A stretch of 64,000 bases of DNA from Burkholderiales bacterium (GCA_022843925.1 JALHMS010000016.1:61194-125193), one strand, 5' to 3'. Counted from the stretch's first letter, positions 35,465 through 45,370 are shown. Notes: generated from the letters alone by a model not told the origin. Program-made: numbers and translations.

Positions 35465-36760
35465 CTAAGGACGGCGGGGCAGGGTTAGGCGCACTCGCTG
35501 CCCGGGTTCGAGCCGTTGGAAACTCAGCCGACCACCGAGCCGATGGGCCACCTGGCCCACTATGGCAAGGCCGAGGCCGGTGCCCGGCACGACGCGACTA
35601 CGTTCGCCGCGGGCGAAGGCCTCGGCCAGCTGAAGCGCTATGTCCTGCGGCATGCCGTCGCCATGGTCATCGACCTCAATGTGCGCGCTGCCCGCATCAC
35701 TGGTCAGCCTCACGATCACGGGTGCCCGACCGTGCTTGAAGGCGTTGTCGATCAAGTTGGCAATGGCGCGCTGGAGCAGGAGCCCGTTCGCAGGACCGAA
35801 TTCGAGGCGGGCGGGCGCGATGACCCCCGAGGATGGTTCTATGCGGTCGAACTGGGCGGCGGCGGCGCGCACCAGTGCAGCCAGATCGACCGTCTCGTCC
35901 AGCGCCAGTTCGTCGGTGACCACGAAGTCGAGAAAGCTGCCGACGAGTCGATCAGCCTGTTCGACCTCATGGACGATCGTCCGAACATAGTCCTGGTGGT
36001 CCGCCGTCTCCGGGAGCATTTCGGCGGCGAGCCGAATGCGCGCCAGCGGGCTTCGCATGTCGTGCGAGATCCCGCCGAGCATCACCTTACGCTCGCGTTC
36101 GACGCGTTCCAGCCGCGCTTGCAGATCGGCATAGGCCTCAGCAATCGACCGGATCTCGGCCGTGCCTTCGGCGGGTTGCCGTTGTCGTTCGCCCGGATCC
36201 AACGCGCGACCTGCCGACTGGCGTCGGATCCGGGCCTCCAGCCCCTCCAGCGGCCGCGAGACGTGCCTGGCGATGGCCCAACTCGCGGCGATCACGACCG
36301 CAAGTGCGGCCGACAAGCCGATTGCGACGGGGTACCACCGCGGGAAGATGGACGGATCCGTCACGCCGACCCAAACGGGAGGTGACCGGTCCGTCCGGAC
36401 GCGCATGGAAAACGTCGGCCTGCCCCGGCTCGCATGCAGGTTCACCTGGTCGACCTTGAAACCCTGCCTGTCCAGTTCCTGAATGAGCTTTGCCGCCCCA
36501 GGCCAAGCCGCAATGTCGAGCCCATCCTGCGGGTCAGGCCGCTCGATTCGCTCGACAGATTGTGGTGAAGCGATTACGGGAGAGGTGCCGATCACCCTAG
36601 CCAACTCGGGTGCCAGAACTTCGGCATAGGGCCCTGCCAGGACCACATTGCGGTCGAAGAAGACGAGGGCGCCGAAGGTGATCGTGGCGCAGAAGGCGGT
36701 CAATCCCTGTGCCAGCAGCAGTCTCGCGAAGAGCGTATCCAGCCGGCGCGCGTGCAGCAC
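35465..36760 (-). CDS. Sensor histidine kinase (EnvZ/OmpR-type partner)
   Basis: The 431-residue protein has an N-terminal transmembrane helix, a periplasmic region of about 110 residues, a second helix (AIGLSAALAVVIAASWAIA), a HAMP-like linker, an H box GISHDMRSPLARIRLA and an HATPase domain. The N box is NLIDNAFKHG and the G boxes are DDHGDGMP and GTGLGLAI. It autophosphorylates on the His and passes phosphate to the regulator encoded 10 bp upstream. It ends 22 bp from the convergent EF-hand gene. The signal is unknown; the efflux operon nearby is a possible target. Confidence 0.93.
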   Translation of the reverse strand: MLHARRLDTLFARLLLAQGLTAFCATITFGALVFFDRNVVLAGPYAEVLAPELARVIGTSPVIASPQSVERIERPDPQDGLDIAAWPGAAKLIQELDRQGFKVDQVNLHASRGRPTFSMRVRTDRSPPVWVGVTDPSIFPRWYPVAIGLSAALAVVIAASWAIARHVSRPLEGLEARIRRQSAGRALDPGERQRQPAEGTAEIRSIAEAYADLQARLERVERERKVMLGGISHDMRSPLARIRLAAEMLPETADHQDYVRTIVHEVEQADRLVGSFLDFVVTDELALDETVDLAALVRAAAAQFDRIEPSSGVIAPARLEFGPANGLLLQRAIANLIDNAFKHGRAPVIVRLTSDAGSAHIEVDDHGDGMPQDIALQLAEAFARGERSRVVPGTGLGLAIVGQVAHRLGGRLSFQRLEPGQRVRLTLPRRP

Positions 36761-36770
36761 GACAGTCCGC

Positions 36771-37475
36771 CTACTGCGGGGACGCGGGACGTGGAACGAA
36801 GACGTAGCCTTCGCCTCGCACCGTGTCGATCCAGCCCCGGCCAGGGCCGTGCGGCATCAACTTTCGCCTCAGTCGATAGACCTGCGCGTCGACAGTCCGG
36901 TCCAGCGGTCGGTAGTTTCCGATCTGGACCTGGGCGTTCAGTTGTTCGCGCGAGAGCGACTTGCCCGGGTTTCTTGCCAATTCCAGCAACAGCTTGAACT
37001 CCGTGCTCGTGAGTTCAACCAATTGATCTCGTACCCTGACTTCACGGAGGTGAGGATCGATGGTCAAACCGTCGAATCGCAGCACAGGCGACAAGTTGCG
37101 TTCACCTGCCTTGCGCCTGAGCAGCGCACGGATGCGTGCGACGAGTTCGCGCCGGTCAAAGGGCTTCGCCAGGTAGTCGTCGGCGCCCGAGTCTAGGCCC
37201 AGCACTCTTTCTGCGGGCTCGCCTCGCGCGGTGAGCATCAGGATGGCCAATTGCCTGTTGCCGGCGCGCCAGCGTCTGCACAGGTCCACCCCGTTCGCAT
37301 CCGGCAACATGACGTCCAGCAGAATCACGTCGGGCTGGGCCTGGGACAGCAGGGTGTCTCCTTCGGCACCGGTCAGGGCAGCACGCACGGACCAGCCCTC
37401 GCGACTGAGCAGCGTGCGCAGCATGCCTGACAACGTGACGTCGTCGTCGACGAGCAATATGGACGGCTCCTCCAT
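36771..37475 (-). CDS. OmpR-family response regulator
   Basis: The 234-residue protein has a receiver domain (acidic pocket VDDD, phosphoryl-acceptor Asp in ILLDVMLPD, Lys in YLAKPFD). A winged-helix DNA-binding domain follows, with ELTSTEFKLLLELARNPGKS and the ending DTVRGEGYVFVPR. The start is ATG 37475, directly before EEPSILLVDDD; the longer open frame upstream is read-through into a mobile element. It is the first gene of the two-component operon. The 336-bp gap upstream holds the element at 37550-37724 and no gene. Confidence 0.94.
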   Translation of the reverse strand: MEEPSILLVDDDVTLSGMLRTLLSREGWSVRAALTGAEGDTLLSQAQPDVILLDVMLPDANGVDLCRRWRAGNRQLAILMLTARGEPAERVLGLDSGADDYLAKPFDRRELVARIRALLRRKAGERNLSPVLRFDGLTIDPHLREVRVRDQLVELTSTEFKLLLELARNPGKSLSREQLNAQVQIGNYRPLDRTVDAQVYRLRRKLMPHGPGRGWIDTVRGEGYVFVPRPASPQ

Positions 37476-37549
37476 GCTCGAAAGTCTACCAGTCGTCCAT
37501 GTCAGTTTGGCATTGCAGTGAGCACGACCATCCGGTCTGCCGGTTGGGC

Positions 37550-37724
37550 TGTTGGCGCCGACAGATTCTTGACCCGCTGCCGCCCACAGCTTGACCCAAG
37601 CCAGTTCACAGCGTCTGTCCCACCGGCAACTGCTGAGAAATGCTGCAGGCTGCGTTGAACACCCGGGTCGGTATGGAATCGGCAAAGCCCACTCCAACGG
37701 GTCAATTCTCGGTCGGCCTCAACA
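37550..37724. mobile_element. ~175-bp MITE-like element, copy 2 (IS21-like ends)
   Basis: This is a full second copy of the element at 1337-1513, two bases shorter and with scattered differences. The left end, TGTTGGCGCCGACAGATTC, is at 37550 and the inverted right end is at 37699-37724. It lies 75 bp upstream of the response-regulator start, so it may carry or disturb the promoter of the two-component operon. I see no clear target duplication. Confidence 0.8.
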
Positions 37725-37811
37725 TCGGGTGACGGCAAGATCGCGCAGAAGGATGCGCGGGAGATGCTTCCGAGGCGAGGAGAGATCGCGTTGCCGGCGA
37801 CCGGCTGACGA

Positions 37812-40541
37812 TCAGCGTTGCCTCGAAGGGTCCTCGAGGAACCGCCAGTTCGTGCGGCGGGCCGCGATCTCGAGGATGAAGAACAGCAGCGCGGCACCGG
37901 CACACGCGGGCCACAGCGGCCGGGGCACGGGGCTGCCACCCCCGGCGGGCGCGAAGATCTCGTCGCTGCCGGGAGCGAACTTGCCGCCGGTCCGTTCGCT
38001 CAAGACCTGGAGCAGCCGGATGTCGGCGGGACCGGGCTGGAATTCGTCCTCCGTGGCGTAGTGAAGCGTGCGGGCGCCGACCCTTGCGATCTCCGATGCC
38101 GGCAGACCAGGGCCTGCCTGGAGTTCGAACCGGTACGGGGCCGGTGACCCTGCCAGCAGCGCGATGCGGGCGACGTAGGTCCCCGGCGCCGTCTGCCTCA
38201 GCGCCACGTCCGCGCGCGTACCGTCCGGCCGCGTGATTCGGGCGTTCGGCGACAGTCCGTCGCGATAGCGCCCGTCCGGCGTGAGCGCGGCGAGACGCAG
38301 AAGTCCCCATCCCCCTTCGCGGGTGACATGCCATCCGAGTTCGGGTGAGCCGGCACTCCGTCCGGCGTCGCGCACCACCTGCGCCCAGAACCGGGCGTAG
38401 CCTGGCCAGGTCAGCCAGTCGCTTGCCCAGCGGTTCCTGGCGTCGGACAGGAAGGCCACGGTCTTGCCAAGGCCGTAGCGGGTCTCCGCAAGGACAGGGT
38501 CGCCGGGCCTCGCTTCCAGCAGCACTTCGGAAAAGCGTTTCGGCCGGGTGGCAACGTATCCCTTGAGCGCGGGGCCTGCCGTGAAGTCGAGACCGGTCAG
38601 CGTCCCTCCGTTGCTTCGCACCACCGGCCTGAACGTTTCCTCCACCAGGGACGTGCCGAGCAAACGACGTGCTTCGGTCACGAACAAGGCCGGAATATCG
38701 CTGTCCTGGTGGGCGACGTAGCTCTTGCCGCTTCCCTGTTCCGCCAGCGCGGCCATCAATGGCACGTCGGGCTCTTCACCGATCGACAGCGTGGAAAGCG
38801 TGATGTTCGCCGCTGCCATGTCGGCGACGAGATCCTCGAGCTCGCGGCTTCCCCCCTGAGCGCTCGAACCGTCACCCAGCAGCCGCTCGATGTGGCTCGC
38901 GCTGTAACCCTGCTCCTCGAGTATCTTCCGGATGTCCCTGCGGGGAGGATCCCTTCCCTGCCTTGCCGACGGGCTCGGCGGCGCGACGGTATGGCCATCC
39001 GAAAGCAGGATGACGTGCTTGGTGCTGGACCGGGAATCCTTGAGCACCTCGAACGCGCGGACGAGGGCTTTGCGGATGTCGGTCTGGCCACCGCTGGACA
39101 GGCTGCTGATCGCGTCCTCCGCGCGCCTCTTTCCGCCGACCTCTGCAAGCGGAAACACATCGCTCGGCTGCGAATCGAAGGCGATGACAGCCAGCCGCTG
39201 GTCGGATTCCATCATGTCCAGGGTGGCGAGCGCCGCTGCCTTCACCGACTCGAGCTTGCCGCCCAGCATGCTTCCGGATCTGTCGATGAGCAGCAGGAGA
39301 TCGAGTTCCTTCGGCTTGCGGTGGGCTTCGAACTTCACCGGCAGCAGGCGCTCCACCGCGCTCCCCTCGAACGCGTCCTTGCCATGAGTGTTCTCTCCTG
39401 CGACGAACACCAGACCGCCGCCGTCGTCGCGAACGAACCGTTCGAGCTGGCTGCCCGCCTCGCCGGCAAGCCGCGCAGCCGGAACGTCGTTGAGCAGAAC
39501 CGTGTCGGCGCCGCGCAAGCTCGCCGCCGGGTCTCGAGCGAACTGCGCCGCGGTGACTCGCGCGACCTCGACACCCTGGGATCCTAGGGCCTCGGCGAGA
39601 TAGTCCGCCCCGATGACGTCGCCCTCCACCTGCAGCACGCGCAGACGGGGAGCCACCCACACGCTGCCCCGCCAGGTGTCCGCCAGCTCGCCGCGTGGCC
39701 CCAGCAACACCTGGATCTCCCGGCTGCCACCTCGCTCGAAACGATGTTCGACGGGAATCTTGTTGTGTCCGGCAACAAGAGACACCTGGCGATCGAACAG
39801 GGTCTCCCCGGCTGCGACGACCTGCACACGGGTTCTCAGTGCGGCACGCGCGTGCAGCCGCACGTACAGCTTGAGCGGCTCGCGCTCGCGCACGCCCTCG
39901 GGAACGTCGAGTCCATCGACCCGGACTTGCCATCCCGACAGGGTTGGAGCCGGAAGGGAGAACAGACGTACGCCTTCCGACTGCAGGCGCGGCAGTGCCC
40001 GCCAGACATTCCCATGGGTCTGTTTGCCATCGGTGATCAGTATCAGGCGTTTGTCGTCTCCCGGTGCGAAGCCGAGCAGGGACGCTTCGATGGCACGTTC
40101 CAGATCCGTGGCAGTCCTGTCGATCGTTGCAGTCCCTCCGGCAGGGCTCGCGGAAGATGTCTGCAAAACTCTGTCGACCTCGTCCAGATCGTGCAGCAGG
40201 CGGGCCTGATGCCCGAAGACGACATAGCTTTTATGTTCGGGACGAAAATGCTCGTTGGCCCGGCGCGCCCATTGCACCGCCCGCTGCAGGAATTCGGGTT
40301 GAACGCTGGCGGACGCGTCGAACGCGTAGATCACGCCAAGCGAGTGCGAACGCGTGTTGACGAACGGAGCAGCCAGCCCCAGCGCCACGAAGGCCAGGGA
40401 CAGCGAGCGGAGCGCCGTCACCAGCCAGATCCGTCGACGCCCGCCCGACCCGGCACGACGCTGCGCAAGCCACCACGCGAGCGGAGCCGCGAGCAGCAAC
40501 CACAGGGCCCAGCCATTCGCGATGCCGACGTCCGGATTCAT
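37812..40541 (-). CDS. Membrane protein with two VWA domains and a glutamine-amidotransferase-like domain
   Basis: The 909-residue protein starts at ATG 40541, overlapping the stop of the upstream gene (ATGA). It has two N-terminal membrane helices and a first VWA-like region with FDASASVQ. A middle glutamine-amidotransferase-like segment (VLQVEGDVIGADYLAEAL to GGGLVFVAGENTHGKDAF) follows. The second VWA domain has a perfect MIDAS motif, DRSGSMLGGK. A C-terminal membrane helix lies near WPACAGAALLFFILEIAAR. Such proteins occur in Bat/MoxR-type clusters and are thought to form envelope complexes; the exact job is unknown. It is the last gene of a four-gene operon. Confidence 0.8.
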   Translation of the reverse strand: MNPDVGIANGWALWLLLAAPLAWWLAQRRAGSGGRRRIWLVTALRSLSLAFVALGLAAPFVNTRSHSLGVIYAFDASASVQPEFLQRAVQWARRANEHFRPEHKSYVVFGHQARLLHDLDEVDRVLQTSSASPAGGTATIDRTATDLERAIEASLLGFAPGDDKRLILITDGKQTHGNVWRALPRLQSEGVRLFSLPAPTLSGWQVRVDGLDVPEGVREREPLKLYVRLHARAALRTRVQVVAAGETLFDRQVSLVAGHNKIPVEHRFERGGSREIQVLLGPRGELADTWRGSVWVAPRLRVLQVEGDVIGADYLAEALGSQGVEVARVTAAQFARDPAASLRGADTVLLNDVPAARLAGEAGSQLERFVRDDGGGLVFVAGENTHGKDAFEGSAVERLLPVKFEAHRKPKELDLLLLIDRSGSMLGGKLESVKAAALATLDMMESDQRLAVIAFDSQPSDVFPLAEVGGKRRAEDAISSLSSGGQTDIRKALVRAFEVLKDSRSSTKHVILLSDGHTVAPPSPSARQGRDPPRRDIRKILEEQGYSASHIERLLGDGSSAQGGSRELEDLVADMAAANITLSTLSIGEEPDVPLMAALAEQGSGKSYVAHQDSDIPALFVTEARRLLGTSLVEETFRPVVRSNGGTLTGLDFTAGPALKGYVATRPKRFSEVLLEARPGDPVLAETRYGLGKTVAFLSDARNRWASDWLTWPGYARFWAQVVRDAGRSAGSPELGWHVTREGGWGLLRLAALTPDGRYRDGLSPNARITRPDGTRADVALRQTAPGTYVARIALLAGSPAPYRFELQAGPGLPASEIARVGARTLHYATEDEFQPGPADIRLLQVLSERTGGKFAPGSDEIFAPAGGGSPVPRPLWPACAGAALLFFILEIAARRTNWRFLEDPSRQR

Positions 40542-42340
40542 TCGGTCAAGCGGCGGCTGAACGCGACCCACTCGCAGGCGAGCAGACAGAAGGCCAATGC
40601 CAGCAGCCACACCCAGGGCTCCGGCCAGTTCCGCCGGGGCACCGGGATCGCCTCTGCAAGACTCCCCTCGCCGTGGAGGGACCTTCGATTGATCTGGGGC
40701 AGGAGCGGATCGATCGCATTGGCGATCACGACGAGCTGCTTCCGGCCGTCGTCGACCACGTAGACGCCGGGGCGGGATGCGTCGAACAGAGTGCCCGATT
40801 CCGTTGTCGTCGCGGCGACCTGCACGCGCCCCCCTTCGCTGACCCGCGCACCGGGAAGCGGGACTTCGATGTAGCCGAGCCCTTGGGTCACGACGTCGGG
40901 ACTCTCGATGAGCCGGTCCAATGCGTTGCCCAGGAAGATCGGAAAGCCGGGTTGCAGCGGAAAGCTGGAATCCTGTGGGGAGAACCCGACCGCGATCCAG
41001 TGGGAACGGGCGCGCCCCGCCATGATCAGCCCGCCGCCCGCCTCTGCATCGCGCGAAGTGCCCGCCGTGACCATGCTTGCCGCGGCGGCGCCCTGCCCCA
41101 CGAATGCGTTTCTGGGACGCACGCTGGCCCAGTCCACGCCTGCCGTCAGCGGATCGGAGTCGTCCCAACCCGTGACCACCGCGGGCGCCAGCGCCTTCCA
41201 GCGAATGCCGAGCCAGGCCGCAGTCAACGGACGAAAGAGAAGGGCGCCGGCGGCCGGGGGAGTCCGCGGTGCATCCCCATCGAAGACGTAAGCGTCTGCC
41301 GACGGGAGCTCCGACCCCGGGCTCGGAGAGCGCACGGTCAACGCGATTCCGGGAAGGGAGCGCAGTGATCCCTCGAGAACGGCGTTGCCGCGGGTGACGA
41401 GGACAACGCGCCGGACTCGATGCGCCGACACCACGGCATAAGCGGTATCGTCCAGATCGAAGGCATCCCCTGGCGCCGCGATGTGCGCGCGTAGCGGACC
41501 CTGCTCCAGACCACTCACATCGAGGGTCAGGTCGACGGTGGAAGCCCCGGCGACGTGCAGCTGCCGCTCGACGCGAAAGCCGGCGGCGCCGACCACTTCC
41601 AGCGAGACGGCTTTGTCGGCCTCAGCCCCATTGGTGATCTGGAGGAAGGCGCTGTAGCGGGTGGGATCGGCCGGCAGCGGACGCGCGGTGAATGCGGTGA
41701 TGCCGACGTTGTCGGCGGAATCGAAGACGGAGTGCACCGTCATGGTCTCCGGCACGTCGCCCACCCCCACCCCGTCCGTGAACAGATGGGCACGTGTGAT
41801 GTCCGTGCCGGAAGGCAAGGGCGGGACGCGCGTGCGCGCATCGGGAGAGAGTGCCAGACGGTCGAGCCGCTCCACTGCCAGGCGCGCGGGAAGAAAGCCG
41901 CTGAGCGGTGCGCGCCCGGCCGTATCCAGCAGCAGGACCTCTGCGCCTTGTCCGGTCTGCTGGATCAGGCGTCGCGAAGCATCGAGAGCATGTTGCCAGC
42001 GAGTACGTCCATCCCCGGTGCGCGCGCCCATCGACGCGGCATTGTCCAGTACCAGGACAATGCGCTGCGCAGCCGGCTGCAGTGCGGGCAACTTCAGATC
42101 CGTCAGCGCCAGGACCAGGCAAAGCCCGATCGCCAGCGCGAGCAACAGCGACAACAGCCAGCGCCAGCGTCGCTTGGGAACGTGGCCCGTTCCCACGACC
42201 CGCTCCCACAGGAGGGTCGACGCGACAGTGATGCGTTGCTTGCGTGGTCTGATCAGGTAAAGAAGGCCGATCGAGACCGCGACGGCGGCCATCAGACCGA
42301 TGGCACCCGCCGTCGAGAGCCAGGCAAAGTTCAAGGGCAC
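40538..42340 (-). CDS. BatA-like membrane protein with a VWA domain
   Basis: The 600-residue protein begins with a BatA-type N-terminal helix pair (the helix before LYLIRPRKQRITVASTLLWE, then a second helix near LLSLLLALAIGLCLVL). A VWA-like domain follows whose metal site is altered: LVLDNAASMGA rather than DxSxS. A long periplasmic region and a C-terminal helix (VWLLALAFCLLACEWVAF) complete it. It overlaps the next gene by four bases. The altered MIDAS suggests a structural role. Role within the operon is unknown. Confidence 0.75.
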   Translation of the reverse strand: MPLNFAWLSTAGAIGLMAAVAVSIGLLYLIRPRKQRITVASTLLWERVVGTGHVPKRRWRWLLSLLLALAIGLCLVLALTDLKLPALQPAAQRIVLVLDNAASMGARTGDGRTRWQHALDASRRLIQQTGQGAEVLLLDTAGRAPLSGFLPARLAVERLDRLALSPDARTRVPPLPSGTDITRAHLFTDGVGVGDVPETMTVHSVFDSADNVGITAFTARPLPADPTRYSAFLQITNGAEADKAVSLEVVGAAGFRVERQLHVAGASTVDLTLDVSGLEQGPLRAHIAAPGDAFDLDDTAYAVVSAHRVRRVVLVTRGNAVLEGSLRSLPGIALTVRSPSPGSELPSADAYVFDGDAPRTPPAAGALLFRPLTAAWLGIRWKALAPAVVTGWDDSDPLTAGVDWASVRPRNAFVGQGAAAASMVTAGTSRDAEAGGGLIMAGRARSHWIAVGFSPQDSSFPLQPGFPIFLGNALDRLIESPDVVTQGLGYIEVPLPGARVSEGGRVQVAATTTESGTLFDASRPGVYVVDDGRKQLVVIANAIDPLLPQINRRSLHGEGSLAEAIPVPRRNWPEPWVWLLALAFCLLACEWVAFSRRLTE

Positions 42341-42455
42341 GGCCTCGGCGGCATGCCGCGTTCAGGAATAGGAGCCGACAACACAGGGGCCGCGATCATG
42401 GGCATGGGAGGCCCGGAGCATCCGACGCATCGCAGCTGCCATCCATGATCGGGGC

Positions 42456-43955
42456 TCAACGTTCCTTCCCGTGCTCGGTCAGGAAATAGCGTCGGACCGA
42501 CGCGCGGTACGCGACGGGAATCTGCTCCCGCGCGAGCGCCGCGTCGCTGGCACCGGTCCGCACGGCACGCACCGCCGACAGGCCGGTACGGGCCGTCCCC
42601 GCTTCCGTGACGGTGTACGGACTTTCCTTTCCATGCTTCATAGAGTCGCCCGCAGCTACCGTGTCATCCAGGCGCTGCATGCGTGTGGCGAGTCGCGCCA
42701 CGGGCGAACTCTGCACCGGTTCTCCCGAGGTCCCGGAGAGTTCGGCCGGCGGGGTACCCTCGCCTCCGCCGGTTCCGGAGGCGACGGTGACGGCTTGTAG
42801 CGCTTCGCTGTCGCTGGGCTGGGCCTGCCCTCTTCTTTGCGGTTCCTGTCCGGGCGGGGTGCCGTTCGCCTCCTTCGAGTGACCACCCCCTCCTCCTTGT
42901 TCGAGCTTCGACAGAGCGTCCTTCAGCGCACCGATCTCGGTGTCGAGGCGGTCTGTCGGCAGTTCGGGGGCCCTTTCCTTCTCCCCCGCCTGCTCGTCCT
43001 CCGTCCTGTCGGCAGGCTCTACCGCGTTCTTCCTGGGCGGGCTGCCATCGTCCGGCAGCCCCGGCAATCCTGCGGAGAGGTCCTGCCCGGTCCGCACCAT
43101 GCCGTCTCCGACCGGGTCACGCGAATCCGAAGACGGCGCCGCGACATTCGCCACCTGGGCCGCGCGCTCCACCCATTCCCGGACGCGGTCTGCATCGCCC
43201 GATTCGATGGCGCGCTTCAGTTCGGCCAGCTCTGCGCCGCTGCGCAGATTCCTCGCGAGCGCTTCGGCACGGTTCCATACGGATTCGTCTGCTCCGGCGG
43301 TGGCGGCCATGGCCCTCGCCCTCGCCGCAATCTCGTTCGCCCCAATGTCATCGCCGGAGCGTGACTGCACCTGGAGGCTGCGAATGACACCCGCACTCCG
43401 ATCGGCAGGCACCCCCGTATCGCTACCGACGAACATCAGCGCCAGGACTGCGGTCCCGAGCCCTGCTGCCGACGCAAGGCTGCGCGGCGCGCGCAACGGA
43501 AAGACGACACGGACGTCGAGCGTGCCGGTCGTTCGTACGGCCCGCCTTAGCAGCAGAGCCACCCACGCGGAAGGCCTCTCGTCTTGCGCGAACCAGCATG
43601 CGCTGACCAATTCGTCATTCAGGCGACAGCGTGTGTCCGCGATAGCTGCAACTGTCTCGAGAGAACGACCTTGCATGCAGCGCCAGCCCAGCCACCCGAT
43701 GGCGGCAGCACCGGCGAACAGGAAAAAGGGCACGATCGCGGTCAGTACCGATCGCGGCACCCTCGAGCGCTCGAGGAGCAGGTACAGAGCTGCGCTTGCG
43801 AGCAAGGCACAGGCAGCCCGAACCCCATCGCGCAGGCAGTCATTCGCACGCAAGCGCCGCGCGCCGCGACTCAGCCAGTCGAACAGCAGGTCGCGCTCGG
43901 ACATCGAGGCTTGAACGGCTCGCGGTTTCAATGGGGACGGGGGTGCAGCGGTCAT
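42456..43955 (-). CDS. Membrane protein of unknown function (DUF4175-like position)
   Basis: The 499-residue protein has three hydrophobic segments in its first ~180 residues (around ACALLASAALYLLLE, AIVPFFLFAGAAAIGWLGW and GLGTAVLALMFVG). A low-complexity region rich in Glu, Gly, Pro and Ser and containing helices follows, then a conserved-looking end, IPVAYRASVRRYFLTEHGK. Proteins of this outline accompany BatA/VWA proteins in other bacteria. The start ATG 43955 overlaps the sulfatase stop (ATGA). I do not recognise a catalytic motif. Confidence 0.65.
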   Translation of the reverse strand: MTAAPPSPLKPRAVQASMSERDLLFDWLSRGARRLRANDCLRDGVRAACALLASAALYLLLERSRVPRSVLTAIVPFFLFAGAAAIGWLGWRCMQGRSLETVAAIADTRCRLNDELVSACWFAQDERPSAWVALLLRRAVRTTGTLDVRVVFPLRAPRSLASAAGLGTAVLALMFVGSDTGVPADRSAGVIRSLQVQSRSGDDIGANEIAARARAMAATAGADESVWNRAEALARNLRSGAELAELKRAIESGDADRVREWVERAAQVANVAAPSSDSRDPVGDGMVRTGQDLSAGLPGLPDDGSPPRKNAVEPADRTEDEQAGEKERAPELPTDRLDTEIGALKDALSKLEQGGGGGHSKEANGTPPGQEPQRRGQAQPSDSEALQAVTVASGTGGGEGTPPAELSGTSGEPVQSSPVARLATRMQRLDDTVAAGDSMKHGKESPYTVTEAGTARTGLSAVRAVRTGASDAALAREQIPVAYRASVRRYFLTEHGKER

Positions 43956-45370
43956 CGCCGCGGTGGATTGGCGCGCCAGAACACCGGCCGGCCCGCGGCG
44001 ATCGATTCTTCCTGGTTCAGGGACGGCACCATGTCGTAGGCGTATTCGTTGAGCTTGGCAGTGAGTTCCTTGACCCGATCCGGATGCCTCGATGCCTGGT
44101 TGTGGGATTCCTCCGGATCGTTGTCGATGTCGAACAGTTCGATGCGGCTCGGCAGCGACGCGTGCAGGATGAGCTTCCACTCCTCCGCGCGGATCGCCCC
44201 TGAGAAATCGTCCACGTTGAGCAGGATGTCATTGCGATCGATCCGCTTGCCTTCAGCGATCACGGGCCATGCGTTTTTCCCATCGGGCTTCCTGGGCTGT
44301 TCCAACGCAGCGCCCGCGAGAGTGAGCAGGGTGACGTACATGTCGGTCACGTGCAGCGGTTGGGTCACGATCGTTCGGGGCGGGATCCTGCCCGGCCACG
44401 ACGCCAGTGCCACGACCCGCAGTCCCCCCTCGTACAGGCTACCCCGGCCTTCGCGTTTGCTTCCGTTGTCGGCGGCCGGCCGGTCGGTGTCCCGGTCACC
44501 CGTGATGTAGCGCAACGGCACCGCGCCGCCGTTGTCGCTGTGGAACACGATGAGGGTGTTGTCCAGCATGCCGCGCTTGTCGAGCGCGGCGACGATGCTG
44601 CCGACCGCGGAGTCCAGTGCCGTGACCGCCGCCGCGTAACTTCGGCGAGCATCGTCCGGAACGTTCCGGTACGGATCCAGGTATGACCTCGGAACACCAT
44701 GGAACTGCGCCGGCGTGTTGAAGGCCGCCATCAGGAAAAGCGGCGCGGACCGGTCGTGCGCGGAGATGATCCGGTCGGCCTCTCGCGCCAGCAGATCGGT
44801 CACGTAACCATCCTCCTTGACGTGCCGGTCGTTTCGATACCAGTCTGCACTTGCGTTCTTGCGCAGCTGCGGGTCCACGCCGCCGGACAGCGAACCGTAG
44901 AACAGATCGAAACCGCGCTGCCCTGGCCAGTACTCGCGCCTGGCGTGGCCAAGCAGCCAATGGCCCAGGAAGGCGGTCCGATAGCCGCTCGCCTTGAGCG
45001 CCTGCGGCAAGGTGCGCTCTTCCGTCGGCAGGCCATAGCGGCTGGAAGGCTCCAGAGAGAGCGTCTGCAGGCCGTAGCGCATCGGATAGCGGCCCGTGAG
45101 CAGCGCAGCACGCGTCTGCGTCGAGAAAGGCTGCGAGTAGAGCGCGTTGAGTGCCGCGCCACCGGCCGCAAGACTGTCGAGGGTCGGCGTGCGAATGTTC
45201 CCGCCGTGAAAGCCGACGTCGTTCCATCCGAGGTCGTCGGCGAGCAGATAGACGATGTTGGGGCGTGCCGCCGCCAGCATGGGAACGGCCGTGCATGCGA
45301 GTGCGATCAGCAAAGCGCACCATGCACGACCATTGCCAAGAGCCCAGGGTCGCGTGAGATCGAGGTCCAT
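43952..45370 (-). CDS. Exported sulfatase-family protein with an unusual active-site motif
   Basis: The 472-residue protein has a signal-like hydrophobic stretch (residues ~18-35) and the arylsulfatase fold. The metal-binding DD lies in LLADDLGWNDVGFHGG (residues 45-46), and a second metal site is near FHSDNGG. The formylglycine motif, normally C/S-x-P-x-R, reads S83-T-Q-T-R87 before AALLTGRYP. The Ser is possible in Ser-type sulfatases, but the Pro is replaced by Gln, so maturation may fail or follow another route. It is the first gene of the operon with the VWA proteins, and a purine-rich ribosome site (GGGAGGGAG) abuts the ATG. Substrate unknown. Confidence 0.85.
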   Translation of the reverse strand: MDLDLTRPWALGNGRAWCALLIALACTAVPMLAAARPNIVYLLADDLGWNDVGFHGGNIRTPTLDSLAAGGAALNALYSQPFSTQTRAALLTGRYPMRYGLQTLSLEPSSRYGLPTEERTLPQALKASGYRTAFLGHWLLGHARREYWPGQRGFDLFYGSLSGGVDPQLRKNASADWYRNDRHVKEDGYVTDLLAREADRIISAHDRSAPLFLMAAFNTPAQFHGVPRSYLDPYRNVPDDARRSYAAAVTALDSAVGSIVAALDKRGMLDNTLIVFHSDNGGAVPLRYITGDRDTDRPAADNGSKREGRGSLYEGGLRVVALASWPGRIPPRTIVTQPLHVTDMYVTLLTLAGAALEQPRKPDGKNAWPVIAEGKRIDRNDILLNVDDFSGAIRAEEWKLILHASLPSRIELFDIDNDPEESHNQASRHPDRVKELTAKLNEYAYDMVPSLNQEESIAAGRPVFWRANPPRR

